Shown one piece after another: positions 45,513 to 57,344 of a DNA stretch of 64,000 nucleotides; positions within the stretch are counted from its first letter, which is position 1; each line of letters opens with the position of its first letter. The notes under the pieces are model-generated. The model did not search any database, was not told the origin of the DNA, and saw only the letters and a list, made by a program, of their open reading frames with translations. The stretch lies in assembly GCA_025267735.1 (NCBI GenBank), contig CM046297.1:26128011-26192010 (forward strand). The letters run 5' to 3'. This DNA comes from Mactra quadrangularis. Taxonomy: Eukaryota > Mollusca > Bivalvia > Venerida > Mactridae. A program made the translations under genes and the position numbers.

Positions 45513-46489
45513 CAGTTAAACCTCTCATAACAGTCTTACTCCAAATACCCCATTCTCCAATCAAAAACAATCCCCTATCATAAAATACCCCAATAGCCAC
45601 AATATTGTAAATTACAATAATACATATTCTAAACAAAAAACTTGCTGTAACAAGCACCTCTCCTCAACAGTTAAACCCAATAAATTCCTTATCCCATCGC
45701 TTAATAACATTACCACCCCCTATAAAAAACACAAAAGTCATTGTCATGCATATTCTTGAAAAAATCTAGCTATAACAATCACCTCTCCTCAACAGTCAAA
45801 CATGCTATTTCATTGTTCTAGGTTCTAGTCATTGTACAATACTGTACTAAAATCCCCTCTTTTCCTCTTGTTAATATAGGCTGTTTTACAGAGGTCATAT
45901 CATACCTCAATCACCTCTATTCAAGAGTCCCACTTATGCCTCTCTTCAACGATCAGATATACAAATTCATTTTTCTAGCCATTGAATAGAGAGCTCTTAC
46001 CATTCTAAAATCACCTCTTTGTTGTTATCTGTTGTTATTACTGGCTGTTTTACAAAGGTCATACCATACTACAATCACCTCTCCTCAAGAGTCAAACATG
46101 TAATCCAATTACTGGCTATTTTACAAAGGTCATACCATACTATAATCACCTCTCCTCAAGAGTCAAACATGTAATCCAATTACTGGCTATTTTACAAAGC
46201 TCATACCATACTACAATCACCTCTCCTCAAGAGTCACACAAATCAAATTACTGGCTGTTTTACAAAGGTCATACCATGCTACAATCACCTCTCCTCAAGA
46301 GTCAAACATACATAATCCAATTACTGGCTGTTTTACAAAGGTCATACCATGCTACAATCACCTCTCCTCAAGAGTCAAACATACATAATCCAATTACTGG
46401 CTGTTTTACAAAGGTCATACCATACTATAATCACCTCTCCTCAAGAGTCAAACATTCAAGTTACTGGCCATTTAAGAGAGGTCTCACTG
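45513..46489. mobile_element. pogo-like element filled with 71-bp tandem units
   Basis: The left end 'CAGTTAAACCTCTCATAACA' is preceded by TA. The right end '...TTTAAGAGAGGTCTCACTG' is its diverged inverse. The interior from about 45600 is a progressively regular tandem array. No transposase. The right target base pair is not TA, so the right limit is less sure than the left. Confidence 0.55.
46038..46489 (+). repeat. 71-73-bp minisatellite, seven units
   Basis: Units begin TTACTGGCTGTTTTACAAAG at 46038, 46109, 46180, 46248, 46321, 46394 and 46461. Each also carries CACCTCTCCTCAAGAGTC. Less regular units extend back to about 45600. The 73- and 91-codon ORFs here have peptides that repeat with the DNA and are not genes. 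Confidence 0.92.
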
Positions 46490-46704
46490 TGGCATGATGG
46501 AGGCAGTATATCAAGATCACCATCAATTAACCCTCAGATCTATTGTCTCATCTCTATTACCTATTACTGTCATTCTAGTAGACACTATCTACAAACATTT
46601 GACACTATCGGTTCTATTATCTAACACATTGTGTCACTTTATGATTCCGCTGTTTATTTTTGCTTGCGATCTTTTTTTACCTGGATGTGGGAAACCACTG
46701 AATA

Positions 46705-46909
46705 CAGTGGAACCAGAAACTTTTAGACATCAGGAAACCTGAGAAATTTAAAACATCAGAAATTTAAGGAAACCGTCTGCATTCTTAAGACATTTATTGG
46801 CCCTACTTTGGTCATTGTAATTTCAAAATACTCGGAGAAATCAAAAAGACTGTGAAATCTGACCATTTTGTTTGGTCCCGAATGTGTTCAGATTAAACAG
46901 GTTAGACTG
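46705..46909. mobile_element. pogo-like MITE, 205 bp
   Basis: The ends are CAGTGGAACCAGAAAC and an inverse related to CAGTCTAACCTGTTTAATC. TA flanks it at 46703-46704 and 46910-46911. The inverted repeat is imperfect (roughly 10 of the first 15 positions). Confidence 0.5.
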
Positions 46910-46919
46910 TATATACTAC

Positions 46920-47400
46920 AAGTATTGTAAAATATATCAAACCTCTTTGCTCTGTCATCTCAGTTTTTTGGCATTCCTTTTCTTTGACTTATGAACCACT
47001 TTGAACATTTCTGAATGTCTTGTTTTTTGTTATCTATTGTTTACTTAACATTGCCTTTGTTTTTTGTGCTTTCTTTAAGTGGTTCTGTAACAATTTCTCA
47101 GAATTCTATGTTGTTTTAGTTTACTTTGGAAATTTAAATTTTAAATTGTTTTGTTTGATTGTCAATTTTGTTAAATGACTCCCAAGAACATTGTTCTCCT
47201 AAATTGACATTACTGATTTTGGTGCATACAATTTAAGTGATTTATTATTATACTTTCATGAATACATAATATATAGTATAATTGTTGCATGTACTGAAAC
47301 CGTTGCTACCTCAGCAATGCAATTTTTATCAACTGTTAAATTTAGAGTTATTAACTGAAGACTGGAGCTCTTTATTTGTTGTTGGATTGAACCTTGTACA
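46920..47400. other. Non-coding DNA, no gene seen
   Basis: T-rich; nothing supported. Confidence 0.5.
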
Positions 47401-47404
47401 GTAG

Positions 47405-47545
47405 TGAGTGTGACAGAGTGGATTACAGACTTACAGTGTCGGGCTGGTTATCATTGGATAGCCTGTTCAACAATAGTTTGACTTTCATTCAAAAACCACC
47501 TTCTTGTTTCCTTGAGCAAAAAATTGTATCCTACAAGCTCTGTTG
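47405..47545 (+). mobile_element. Degenerate V-SINE-like element
   Basis: It has 'GTTATCATTGGATAGCC', a weak B-box-like 'CATTCAAAAACC', then 'TTGTTTCCTTGAGCAAAAAA'. The last word is the V-SINE-like central motif also seen at 13030 and 23165. Confidence 0.4.
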
Positions 47546-47549
47546 TAAA

Positions 47550-49790
47550 ATCTTGTATCAAATTATCAACAAGCTGAAAATATTTGATCAGTAGAAAGTA
47601 AACTAACTTTCTCTGTTATGATTTTAATACTCATAAATGATACAGAAATGATGCTCTATTTATCATAAAAATTTCTCCTTCAAGTTTGATTGATTTTACA
47701 AGTCAGCAAACTGCACTGTGAGTGTTACTAAATAAACAATCATAACTTTTATTACCAGAATTTCTTCAAGAACTGTAGTATCTTGTAGGCTTGTTCCTGC
47801 TATTTAGGAGAATGAATGAAAATCAACGTGTGTATAAATTTTCCTTTTTGTTGGCTAAGCTCTTGAGTTTATTGTAAACATAACAATAAAGATGTTTTAC
47901 ATGCCAATGTTGTTGAAACCTTTCTGACATTTCAAGCACATAATTAGCTTAGGTGCTTTTCTGAAGAATCTTGTTCTCTGAGTGTGAGAGTTGTCAAACA
48001 AGTGTTCCCTCTTGAATCTGTGCTTGATTTTTTGTCCAGATGTTTTAATGAATAGATCTACCTGTACGTGATGTTTTCAGTTGCTTCAAAGAACAATTTT
48101 GTCAATCAGAAAATTGCTGTAGAAACTTGTTGCACATAAAGTTTTGTAGGAACTGGAAATTAAAGGTAATGATAAGGTGTGATCCACTGTCAGTGTGAAA
48201 ATGTATTGAAACATTTTTATTGCAATGTGAACATCATTATGGACTGTTTTTGTACAAGAATATTTTAGAATCACTCACTGTTTTTGTAAAGTTTTGACAA
48301 AGGGATCTTTTAAGGGTCAGTCCGAAATCATTATTGGAACTTTATATTATTAAATATAACACTAAGGGTTAAGCATTGGCAAGGATCCCAATGGCCTTGG
48401 GAAACCCTAAAATTAGAATGTGCTTGGTGGTCCTCTGATTTGTAAGATGGAATAATTTCTGAAATCTCCTCTTGCAAGTACTGGGAATAAAGAATAACAG
48501 AATGCATGTACAAAATACAATTGCAAATAGCACGGAAAAAAGAATATCTTAGCACATATACATAATACAAACATACATGTAATTATGTTTAAAACTGAAC
48601 AGAAATATCTAATTGCATGTTAACTAGCCTTATAATCTAACAGCTGTACAGTAGGGTGAATGGACATCAGCAGGAAACTTGGACACTATCTAATCCAATT
48701 AGTTTTCAGCATTAATAAGTTTATAATAAACTCTATTAATTATAAGTGGGTGTTTACTAGTGGCACATTCTTACAAAGTTCAACATTGTATATTCTGGCT
48801 TGTGAAACTGGTGTTTGTATTAATTATAGGGTTAGAGAACATTCCTGCTTGTTTCTCTCTCTCTGACTGTTGTATACAGCTAAACTTGTTTGAAGTAGCC
48901 TCTGTATGGTACAAATCATTAAATCAAATTCAGAGCTCAATTTCATGGGATTTTCTGTCTGTGCAAAGGCGTTTCAAACAAATTTTGTTACACATTATTG
49001 CTGAAAAGCGTAAAATACCAATTAAATCCTACTGTTTTTTTGTACGCATTTGTTTCATTAAAAGTTTGTTGTACTGTAGGGGAAACCTATCTATTATCTA
49101 AAACAGCTAGAACTAGGTGGCTGCTTATGACATAGAAAATCAAAACAAAATTGAAGGTTCTTGACGGATTACTGTCAGGACTCTAGCTTAGCTGAGGTTA
49201 CCATTAACTCAGGTTTGAGTGTTACCAAGCTAGATTCCAGGCTGACTATTATAGACATGTTTATAGCATTTGTTAACTTAAACACCTCATTAACATGTCT
49301 ACATGAAGATTCTATCATATGGTATGGCATCATGGGTAATATACATTGACATTCGTATGAACTTTGACCCTGAAGTTATTATATTTTTATGAAGGTGTGC
49401 AAGACACCTTGCAGATTTTTTGTGAATACATGTGTATGCTTCACTAACACTGTTCACTGTTTATCCATGAAACAACCTAAATAAATGAGTGTTAAGTTTT
49501 GGTCTATTATAACTTGCCTCATAGTCAATGTCTTAAATAGATGTCTAACATTTTGGTGCAACAGCTATTAAAAGATCAATTCATTAGTCTTGGTTGTGCG
49601 CTGTATTATTGGAATATCAAAGTTACTGTCACTGTAGTGGTAGGTTGATATCAACCTCATGATTTTGCTGGTATGAACAAGTCTATCAAGTAGCTTGGTG
49701 CAGTACCCTTGATCACACGAAGCATCAAACTTTTATTAGTCTATACTAAGTAAGATGTGCTTTATTGTGAAACAAGGTCAAACAAATTAG
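47550..49790. other. Non-coding DNA, no gene seen
   Basis: Several 62-113-codon ORFs lie between 48086 and 49349. All have AT-driven composition and no recognised domain. Confidence 0.5.
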
Positions 49791-49794
49791 ATTA

Positions 49795-49880
49795 ATCACT
49801 CTGGAGTCTGCTTCCTTGTCCACTCTTTCTGAGCCAGTTGGATTAAGATTCTTGCTCAAGGAAACAACAGGGTAGGTTTT
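49795..49880 (-). mobile_element. V-SINE-like fragment (inverted)
   Basis: On the minus strand, 'CTGTTGTTTCCTTGAGCAAG' matches the central motif of the other V-SINE-like copies. The head is not recognisable. Confidence 0.35.
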
Positions 49881-50330
49881 AAATTGGATTACTTAAAATC
49901 AGTGGAGATTTTATATGAGCTCAGAGAACTTATTTTATCAAAATTATACATTCAGGACCACTTTAGCTGTCCTGATTACTTATATTATCTTACTTCCATG
50001 GACTAATTAAGATAAGCACTAAGATAAAGGCAATGTAACCTACAAATGAATCAATCAACAGTTTTATACCTTGATTAATTATTATAACAGGTTATATTCT
50101 ATATCATATTATCTTTTATCGTGAGGTATTTGATTAATTGGAATATCAGATTCTTGACTGTTACGTTCTTACTACAGGGTTATCTGCTATAATTTTCTCA
50201 TGATTTGATCATTGTTGGTTTTATTGATCAAATTGACTTAGTGAGTAATGAGTCATTTTAATTTACTGAGTTAGAAAGCTAACTTACTAACAGCTAGATA
50301 GTCTTTGACATGGAAGCTGTTCATATTGTA

Positions 50331-50612
50331 GGTAACCCAAGCCACCTGGCTAAGTAAGTTGGTAGCATGAAGTCTACTGATTTAGGTGTCGTGGGGTGGA
50401 TTCCCAGACTGGGCATACTTTTATGGAGTTAGGTTATAAAAAAATTCTAAGACCATTCTCCCACCTACCAATGATTCTGAATCCAGTGTCACTGACGGAA
50501 GTATGTGTCTAGTAACTGTATAACAGAGATTTAGCATTTCTAAGAATGATGAGTAGGTTGACTGACCACTGTGAAATGACCTATACAATTTGTTGCTTCA
50601 GGCTTTACAACA
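50331..50612 (+). mobile_element. SINE-2 copy
   Basis: The head has 'GGCTAAGTAAGTTGGTAGCA' and 'GGTGTCGTGGGGTGGATTCC'. The body has 'CCACCTACCAATGATTCTGA' and 'GTAGGTTGACTGACCACTG', as at 32116. Confidence 0.75.
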
Positions 50613-50639
50613 GACCTACATGATTTAGTTTCAGTGGTA

Positions 50640-50768
50640 GTAGGGAGAATTGGCTGTAGAAAATATTTCATGCCCAAGCTTCATGAAAGTATGTGCTGCC
50701 CAGGAATCAAACCTATGACAACTTGATCAGTAGACTTACATGCTACTAACTGAGCTAGCCGGGCGGCT
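50640..50768 (-). mobile_element. SINE-2 head, inverted
   Basis: On the minus strand it has 'CCGGCTAGCTCAGTTAGTAG', 'AAGTCTACTGATCAAG' and B box 'GGTTTGATTCCTGGGCAG', followed by only a short body. With the plus-strand copy at 50331 it forms an inverted pair about 30 bp apart. Confidence 0.75.
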
Positions 50769-50769
50769 A

Positions 50770-51110
50770 TTAACAATATATACTGCTGTACTTGTTGTTT
50801 TAGCATAATAAATGCATTTTGTTGACTCATTCAGATCTCTGGTGCAGGTATTTTATTGTTATATTGATATAATTGTATGATGAAGAAATGAGTCAGTTCT
50901 TATTGTTGTTGTTGTTGTTGTTATTTCTTGGAATTATGCATGATGGGTAAATTATAACATACTGAGTTACCTGGGTAATCCCAATGTGTTTTTTCCAGGG
51001 GAGGGGAATATTAATTATGTTTGTAATACAGTATTTATGATGTATACTGGAATCTAAGCTTTATTTAACTGTATTGGATTAATCAATGAGGTTGTTTCAG
51101 TGCACATTGT
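50770..51110. other. Non-coding DNA with a (TTG)n microsatellite
   Basis: A run of about seven TTG/GTT triplets lies near 50902-50922. Nothing else seen. Confidence 0.6.
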
Positions 51111-51111
51111 T

Positions 51112-51350
51112 TTATTGTACTATTATTTGTGTATACATTTAGCCTGCTGATTTAAATACTCACTACAGTTCTTCTGTACTCACTGTTGATAAGGCTTATT
51201 ATCCCTATCTACCGGTAAGTTATCCCTATCTATATATAAGTTATCTCCCTATGGAGAATATCAAAAAGCAGAAAACAGAAGTACTGTAGAGAGTATTCAA
51301 ATCAGTAAGGTAAATGTATGTGCCACTGACAGTGGAATAAAAATTAAACA
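51112..51350. mobile_element. Palindromic MITE family F, copy 9 (long centre)
   Basis: The left arm has 'GCCTGCTGATTTAAATACTC'. The right arm has 'GAGTATTCAAATCAGTAAGG' and 'GTGCCACTGACAGTGGAATA'. The centre contains short repeats of 'TTATCCCTATCTA' not seen in other copies. Confidence 0.75.
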
Positions 51351-51354
51351 ATAT

Positions 51355-52825
51355 CATACATATGGTAAGAAAAGCACACTCTGTTCAATGAGAGCCCAGC
51401 CTTTTGTATATACCATGTTTCGGATAAAAGGTGCACCATGCTTTCTATTCAGGGTTTATTTTTACATTCCATGCAAAGGACTTTTCACTAAATTGTTTTG
51501 GTGGATTTACTGCTTTCTGATAAATTTGAGACCATAAAGGTTATAGATTAGATTTGTATTCATTAATATGATGAAAAAATGCTCACTCGGGCTGTTGCGA
51601 AATTGTAACTACTGCAGTGTTCTTTATGAATGAACTCATTTATTGTAAAATTACGCATAAACATAAAAAAAATGCAGAACATAAATCAATCTGATATTTT
51701 TACATTGTAAAATTTTATGACTGTTATTTATGAGGTTTTGTTTTATTGGCCTGCTTCAGCAATTTTATGGTTGTTTTGTTGAGTGCAGTCAATTCTTGGT
51801 TGTAACATATTGTTTGTGGTTATATGAGTAAAATACACAGAACATTGTCTTATAGTATATGGACATGATTTCTACAAATTGCTAGAAAATGGGTACTTAA
51901 CATTGAAACTTTGAAAGTCTGTTCTTGGTAGGACAGAATCTTAGCTAAAAGTGATGCCCCAACTCAGGGCCAAACATTGTTAACTGGACAGTGTAGACTT
52001 GTGTTGCCTTTTTCTTCCTTTCTCATTCTGACTTGGGACCAGTCGAAGTGGAATTCTAAATTTTAAACTGATGATAATGATGTTATTTTTCAATATAAGC
52101 ATAACTTAAGTGTCTAGTTAGAATACATTTTATTGGAAGGACCTTCCACTCCTGCTGGTCCTAGGTTCTCCGCAGTGTTGGTTGCCCTCTCCATTTCTCA
52201 ACCGGGCTCGGGACCGGCTACAGTGTAGCCCCTATAGCTGGTTTAAATACAGTTTTAGAGATGTACAATGGACTATTATACTACAGTCTTTGTTAGAGCC
52301 CCATACACCAATATAACAAACAAAGGAAATTAGCAGTTTCTTATGAACTTTCTCAAACAGAAAAAAAAGAACCATATTTTTTTCTGTTGTTAACGGCAAC
52401 AACATCTTTCTACTGTTGTTAGTGTTGTTATGTAATACATCTGATTCAGGTGTTTTATGGTGTTAAAGGTTAATATTTTGTTGTATAAACTAATGTTGTT
52501 ACATTATGGTGTTCTAATGTATTCCACATGTTATTGATTGAACCCAAAGTTTGTTTAATTGATGGAAAAGGTGCAGAAAGTAGCAGAAAGATGTTTAATG
52601 TATCAGAAATGTATGTTTATTGTTTCTATAATTGATATTATGAACTCTTTGATGAAATTATGATAGATTTTAGTTGGATTTTGGTATTAATGTATAAAAA
52701 TATTTATCTTGGTTTGTGAGTTATTTGTATTTGAAGATAAGGCTAATCTAAAGAGTTGCTGGTGAATTGTGCCTAAGACTTTATACAGTTAAGGTTTTGT
52801 TTCATTAGCCGGAGTTTTAACGAAA
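51355..52825. other. Non-coding DNA with one GC-richer patch
   Basis: The segment near 52140-52245 is GC-richer, with 'CAACCGGGCTCGGGACCGGC', and may be a decayed repeat. Nothing else was identified. Confidence 0.45.
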
Positions 52826-52834
52826 AAATTTGGC

Positions 52835-53107
52835 TTATAGTTTGGCGAAACCAAGGCAGGCAGGCAATCGGGCAGACGTCCTGTGTCATTTACAATTACA
52901 TAAAAGTTTTTCTTTACCATATATTTTTGCTATTTATTGTCAGATATTTATGAAACTTTATACAATGATAACATACCATGTGATGAACAGAGTTAGAAAG
53001 TAACTACAACTCTACCTGATTTTATAATGGATAATTTCCCTTAGTAATTTTTGCGTTTAAAGTTTTTAAATCCGGCTTTAATGTGGTTTTCACATTATAT
53101 TTCTTGT
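52835..53107 (+). mobile_element. Pearl/Helitron-like element family 1, copy 2
   Basis: It starts TTATAGTTTGGCGAAACC, then GGCAGGCAGGCAATCGGGCA. One core unit and a partial second follow. The 3' hairpin AATGTGG...CACATT is followed by ATATTTCTTGT. Length about 273 bp. Confidence 0.8.
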
Positions 53108-53109
53108 AT

Positions 53110-53740
53110 CCCTTTTTATCAGTCAGATGCAGAACCGTTGGCATTACCTTGATCCTGTGATGAGAACTTTAACTGTTTGAGAAAATTATTATGAAACAGC
53201 TTATTACCTTTGTTTGCTGAAAAAAACTAAAACCGGAAGCCTTTATTCAGCTTGTAGCAAATTGGACAATAAAAGTGTTCCAAAAAAGGCAAAACTGTAT
53301 ATTGTATGCAAAATTATGCAAATAAGCATTTCAAATTTTCACACGCCCAGAATAAACCTTTCTACTGTGCATTATTATCATACAACCAATATAATAAACA
53401 TTTTGTACAGTGAATTAAGTCATACAAAATAAATATGTAAATTATGTTTTATCGTGTAGTGTAAAATTGAAATTAATATTTCTGAAATTAGATCTGAAGC
53501 CAATTAAAATGTCATGTTGGCATGATATAGAAACGAGGGAACACAGGTCTTAACTTGAATGGTTCAGTTTTTTTTATGCATAACACTGGAATTCGGTTAA
53601 GGTTTATGTAGCTTTTTCGCAGAATTTCTCTAACATTTTGCTGTCTAGCGCTACATTGTAGACAACTATTTTTTAGGAAATGACTTTAATGCTTTAGGTT
53701 GAAGTATTCTTATGCACCTATCACCTTTATAAAATTCAAT
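53110..53740. other. Non-coding DNA, no gene seen
   Basis: The 72-codon ORF at 53214 is Lys/Ile/Asn/Ser-rich with no recognised domain. Confidence 0.5.
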
Positions 53741-53743
53741 TTA

Positions 53744-53967
53744 GGCCACAACAAATTGATCATATGTTCTACGGATTCGCTCGCACCTTAATTTTGACGG
53801 TTTTGCAAAAAAAAATATTTTTATTTCCTCGCTCGCTCATAAAAGTTTGGTCAAACCGCTATATAAAGCAAGTGAATAAAGACTTTTTTATTTTTTTTGT
53901 CTTCGCTCGCTCGCCCCATTTTTTTTTCAGAAAAATCCGTAGAACATATGATCAACTTGTTGTGGCC
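53744..53967 (+). mobile_element. PIF/Harbinger-type MITE G, copy 3
   Basis: TTA lies at 53741-53743 and 53968-53970. GGCCACAACAA faces TTGTTGTGGCC at the other end. It has the same orientation as the copy at 30529 and is closely matched to it. The 80-codon ORF over it is repeat-derived. Confidence 0.85.
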
Positions 53968-54210
53968 TTAGAATTTTTTTATCATAAATACATTGTAATT
54001 ATCTAAGCCACAGCCTTCAGAATTAATGAACCTGTATGAGACTATGGATTATTGTCAAAATTTATTTCTTCAAGAAATGAAACAAAGGAAACACTGTGAT
54101 TTAGCCTTTCTTTGTTTGTATGATAACTTCACCTTCAGTAATGATAGTGTTATCTTGTAACATGGTTCTAATCTTTTCATTTCATAACAGATTATCAATT
54201 TCTTTATTGA

Positions 54211-54279
54211 CAAGACATTGCAAAACTAGTCTAACTACATGTAAATAAGAAAAGATGTAGACTATTTTTGCGCTGAGCC
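54211..54279. repeat. ~68-bp hairpin repeat N, copy 1
   Basis: 'GCAAAACTAGTCTAACTACA' faces 'GATGTAGACTATTTTTGCGC' as an inverted pair. Confidence 0.6.
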
Positions 54280-54284
54280 GTCAT

Positions 54285-55300
54285 TATGCAGTCTTAAGAT
54301 ATTCTAAGCCTTCTACCTTGTGAACGAATCAATTTATTATTTCTTTGAATGTGTTTGGAAGGTTTTAACTCATTTTTTCTTGGAGTTATGATATAATGTC
54401 ATAATCCAGTGAATATTACTCTTTGAAACAAACTTATGATTGATGATATTAGTGTAATAATTCCGCTCACCTGGTTAATGAGATTGTTTTCTGGGAGTAC
54501 GGTGGGAAGAAGGTGCCATGAATCCTATGATACTTAATGCTTCATTAGAATGCACTGTAGGTCTGTATCACCAATATATTGTGAATATAGAATCCCAGGT
54601 ATTGAAATTTATAAAGAAGTACAGGTTGTCAGCATTTTTCTAATACAATTTTTTTACATCTGAAAAGCTCAACATACAGGTCAATTGTTTAGCTGATCTT
54701 TGCTATATTATAATTTTCATGATGCAACTCAAACAAATTGTCGAATCACAGCACAGGAATAACACACACTGTCAAAATATCTTAGAACACCTGATATAAT
54801 AATAGAAATTTCAAACTAACGGTCTTCATTGGTCAACATAAAGGTCATCTGAACATGAACCGCTCTGCAATGTTGAGAGATTCAATGACAGTCTATAGGT
54901 TGTCTGTTTGTAGAGATTCAGTCCTCTCCAATGATTACATAAATAGTTCCATTCTTTCTCATTGTTTAGTCTGGCATTGTGACTTATTGTTGGACATTAG
55001 TCAACGTTGTACTGTTTTAAATCCTTCATTATATCTAGATAAATGTCAATAGAAAGTTGAGTAAAGTGTTTTTATTGCTGCCAGGAAAGTTGACGCTAAT
55101 TCCTTATTGATAGTACTTGATTATTCGTCCTTAGTATCGATGGTGTTTCCACATTGACATTAAACTCTGATATAGAAGGGGGATCAGAAGGGGATCAGAC
55201 TTCTTAATGCTTCTTTAACGATCTTTAGTATCTTTATTTTAGTAGCATTTTTGTCAATATTATGTCAAAAGAAAACTAATATTTGCAAGATTTTTTTAAA
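54285..55300. other. Non-coding DNA, no gene seen
   Basis: A 65-codon ORF at 54855 has no recognised domain. No repeat limits seen. Confidence 0.5.
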
Positions 55301-55305
55301 TCAAT

Positions 55306-55374
55306 GGATTGGCAGAAAACTAGACTAACTGTATGTGAATAGAGAAGGATTCAGACTAATTTTGCACTAATTCA
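55306..55374. repeat. ~68-bp hairpin repeat N, copy 2 (decayed)
   Basis: 'GGCAGAAAACTAGACTAACT' faces 'TCAGACTAATTTTGCACTAA', with several mismatches. Confidence 0.45.
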
Positions 55375-55379
55375 TCTTT

Positions 55380-56025
55380 TTGATCTAAGGGGCTTTGCAG
55401 TTACATCTCAATACAGCAAAAACTGAGCTATTTCGAATCATGGGGTAAAGACCACCTTAGTTATTGCAAATTCATGTGATTTATGATTATTTTTTTGGCC
55501 CCAAATGCTTAATTTTAAAGAAAAAAGGTCCCAATTTTGATGACTGGGACTTTAAATTGTATCTGGGTAACCCTTTGTTGCTTAAATTGAAATTTGTTAA
55601 AAAAGACTGCCTGAATACAAGCTTTTGTTGGTCACAATGAACAGAGCACGGGTTAAAGATGTTACTTAAAGATGCCGGTAACCAATTTCTTGTAGAAAAA
55701 ATGAACAGAGCTTGGTACCAGTGCTACTGTTTCTGTGATAAATCAGCAGGCCAAAGGTATATGTAATTTGATTTAATCGTCTATGAAAAGGTGAACTGTT
55801 TTACTTCCGTTTTTATAACAACTTTCCTATATCAGTATTAATTCTTTATGACAAGATAAATACTTAGTACTTAATAATTTTTAATTCTAAGAAAATGGTG
55901 CACTAACTTGAACCCTGGTCTGGATTAGATTAATTGTTTTAGACTTATTAGAGGTGAAGCTGCTTAGGTCAACTTAAAACTATCCTCATTTATGCCTTGA
56001 ACTATTTTATCTAAAGACAGCTCTG
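55380..56025. other. Non-coding DNA, no gene seen
   Basis: AT-rich; nothing supported. Confidence 0.5.
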
Positions 56026-56027
56026 AT

Positions 56028-56082
56028 GTGTCAGTGCAAAACTAGTCTACAAGCAATTGGAACAGTTTTGCTCTAACCCATC
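56028..56082. repeat. Hairpin repeat N, copy 3 (shortened)
   Basis: 'GTGTCAGTGCAAAACTAGTC' faces '...CAGTTTTGCTCTAACCC'. The centre is shorter than in the other copies. Confidence 0.5.
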
Positions 56083-56087
56083 AGCAT

Positions 56088-56272
56088 ATCATTGATTTTA
56101 ATTAAATACTAAGTGGGGCATACATTTACCTTGCTGATTAAAATACTCACTGCAATACTTTTTTACTCATAATGAATTCAATAAAAATGTACAAGAGTTA
56201 TGGAACAAACATCAATTATTTAAATCAGTGGGGTTAATGTATGTGCCACTGACAGTTGAATCAAATAAAAAA
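56088..56272. mobile_element. Palindromic MITE family F, copy 10
   Basis: The left arm has 'GGCATACATTTACCTTGCTG'. The right arm has 'TATTTAAATCAGTGGGGTTA' and 'GTGCCACTGACAGTTGAATC'. Confidence 0.8.
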
Positions 56273-56349
56273 GTTTGATAAGATCTTTCTATACATGTAA
56301 TTACTTTAATACTGTACATAAATTATACCCATATCTATATTTATGGATT

Positions 56350-56765
56350 TGCAAGTACTGAAATACTGTTTTGAGTATTTACCTAAGCAGTGTTAGTTTT
56401 TTTACTAGATTTAACGCCGTGTCAACACAATTTAGGTCATTTTACAGCGTCCAGCGCACCTAACCTAGCTTTCCTGGACCATTGTCTATAACCAGTACTC
56501 ACCTACCCTTCCACAAGGCAGAAACTTCTCCATAATATCTAATCAATTAAGGAAAATCAACATTATTGTCAAATTTTCATGGAAGGGTATAACCTCCCCG
56601 GTTGGGATTAGAACCCTCTCCCCCTCCGGCATGAGATTCCAAATCCCGGCGCGCTACAAGCAGGGTTAGTGATATCTATTTTTTATCACAAGTATTAAAA
56701 TACTGTATTGAGTATTTAGATGAGCAGGGTCAATATTTGTGTCACTGACACTGGAATAATTTAAC
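56350..56765. mobile_element. Palindromic MITE family F, copy 11 (split by a SINE)
   Basis: 'AATACTGTTTTGAGTATTT' upstream of the SINE and 'AATACTGTATTGAGTATTT' downstream both resemble F right-arm sequence. The distal end reads 'GTGTCACTGACACTGGAATA'. A clear left arm is missing, so the copy may have been duplicated or rearranged before the SINE inserted. Confidence 0.55.
56398..56657 (-). mobile_element. SINE-1 copy with 13-bp target duplication (minus strand)
   Basis: The tail 'TTTAACGCCGTGTCAACAC' comes first and the inverted head 'GCGCGCTAC' last. The decayed B box reads inversely as 'GGGATTAGAACCC'. AAGCAGTGTTAGT (56385-56397) and AAGCAGGGTTAGT (56658-56670) flank it, 12 of 13 matching. 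Confidence 0.85.
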
Positions 56766-56779
56766 AATAAACGAGAAAG

Positions 56780-57340
56780 AATCTTGTACATTTTTCCATA
56801 AAGGCTACTTAGTACATGACTTGTACTCAAAGATCACCCTCCATCATCATAGGTATACAATAACATTATTTTCTTAACAATATTATGTATTCTTCTTATG
56901 TTTAATTACTCATGAAATGATGACAGGTTTCCTAATTTTCTGTGGTTTAGGCCATACTGAGTTGAATCTTTGTCTAGCTTCTAGTCAAGATTTTCCAACG
57001 TACCTCTCAGGTAGAACAATAAATGGAGCAACAAATCTGATGTTTCAGTTTGGTTATTATCAATAACTTTCTGGTTGTTTAAGGCATATTTCAAATTCCT
57101 GTTGCTGACAAAATGAAGTACAGTAGTCGCTCACTGTTTTACTTAAAGAGCGCAAAAAAGTATGTTTGCCCCTTTCAAGCCCTACACTGGTGAAATGTTG
57201 TGTTATTCCATGAAAACATTTTCACTAGTGACATAGCCACGAGAATTCAATTCTATGAAATAAAAGACCATAATATACCAAAGTCAATGAATCTCTTATA
57301 TTATTCTTTCTTTTGTTTGTTTGTTTGTTTTTTTTTTGTT
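56780..57340. other. Non-coding DNA with T-rich tracts
   Basis: Long T runs near 57315-57347. No gene or bounded element before the SINE. Confidence 0.5.
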
Positions 57341-57344
57341 TTTT

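Noticed and set aside
46276..46624. Overlapping 73- and 91-codon ORFs with repeated peptide
   Set aside because: They follow the 71-73-bp minisatellite; the peptide repeats because the DNA does.
52140..52245. SINE or tRNA-like head in the GC-richer patch
   Set aside because: No convincing A/B-box pair at the right spacing on either strand.
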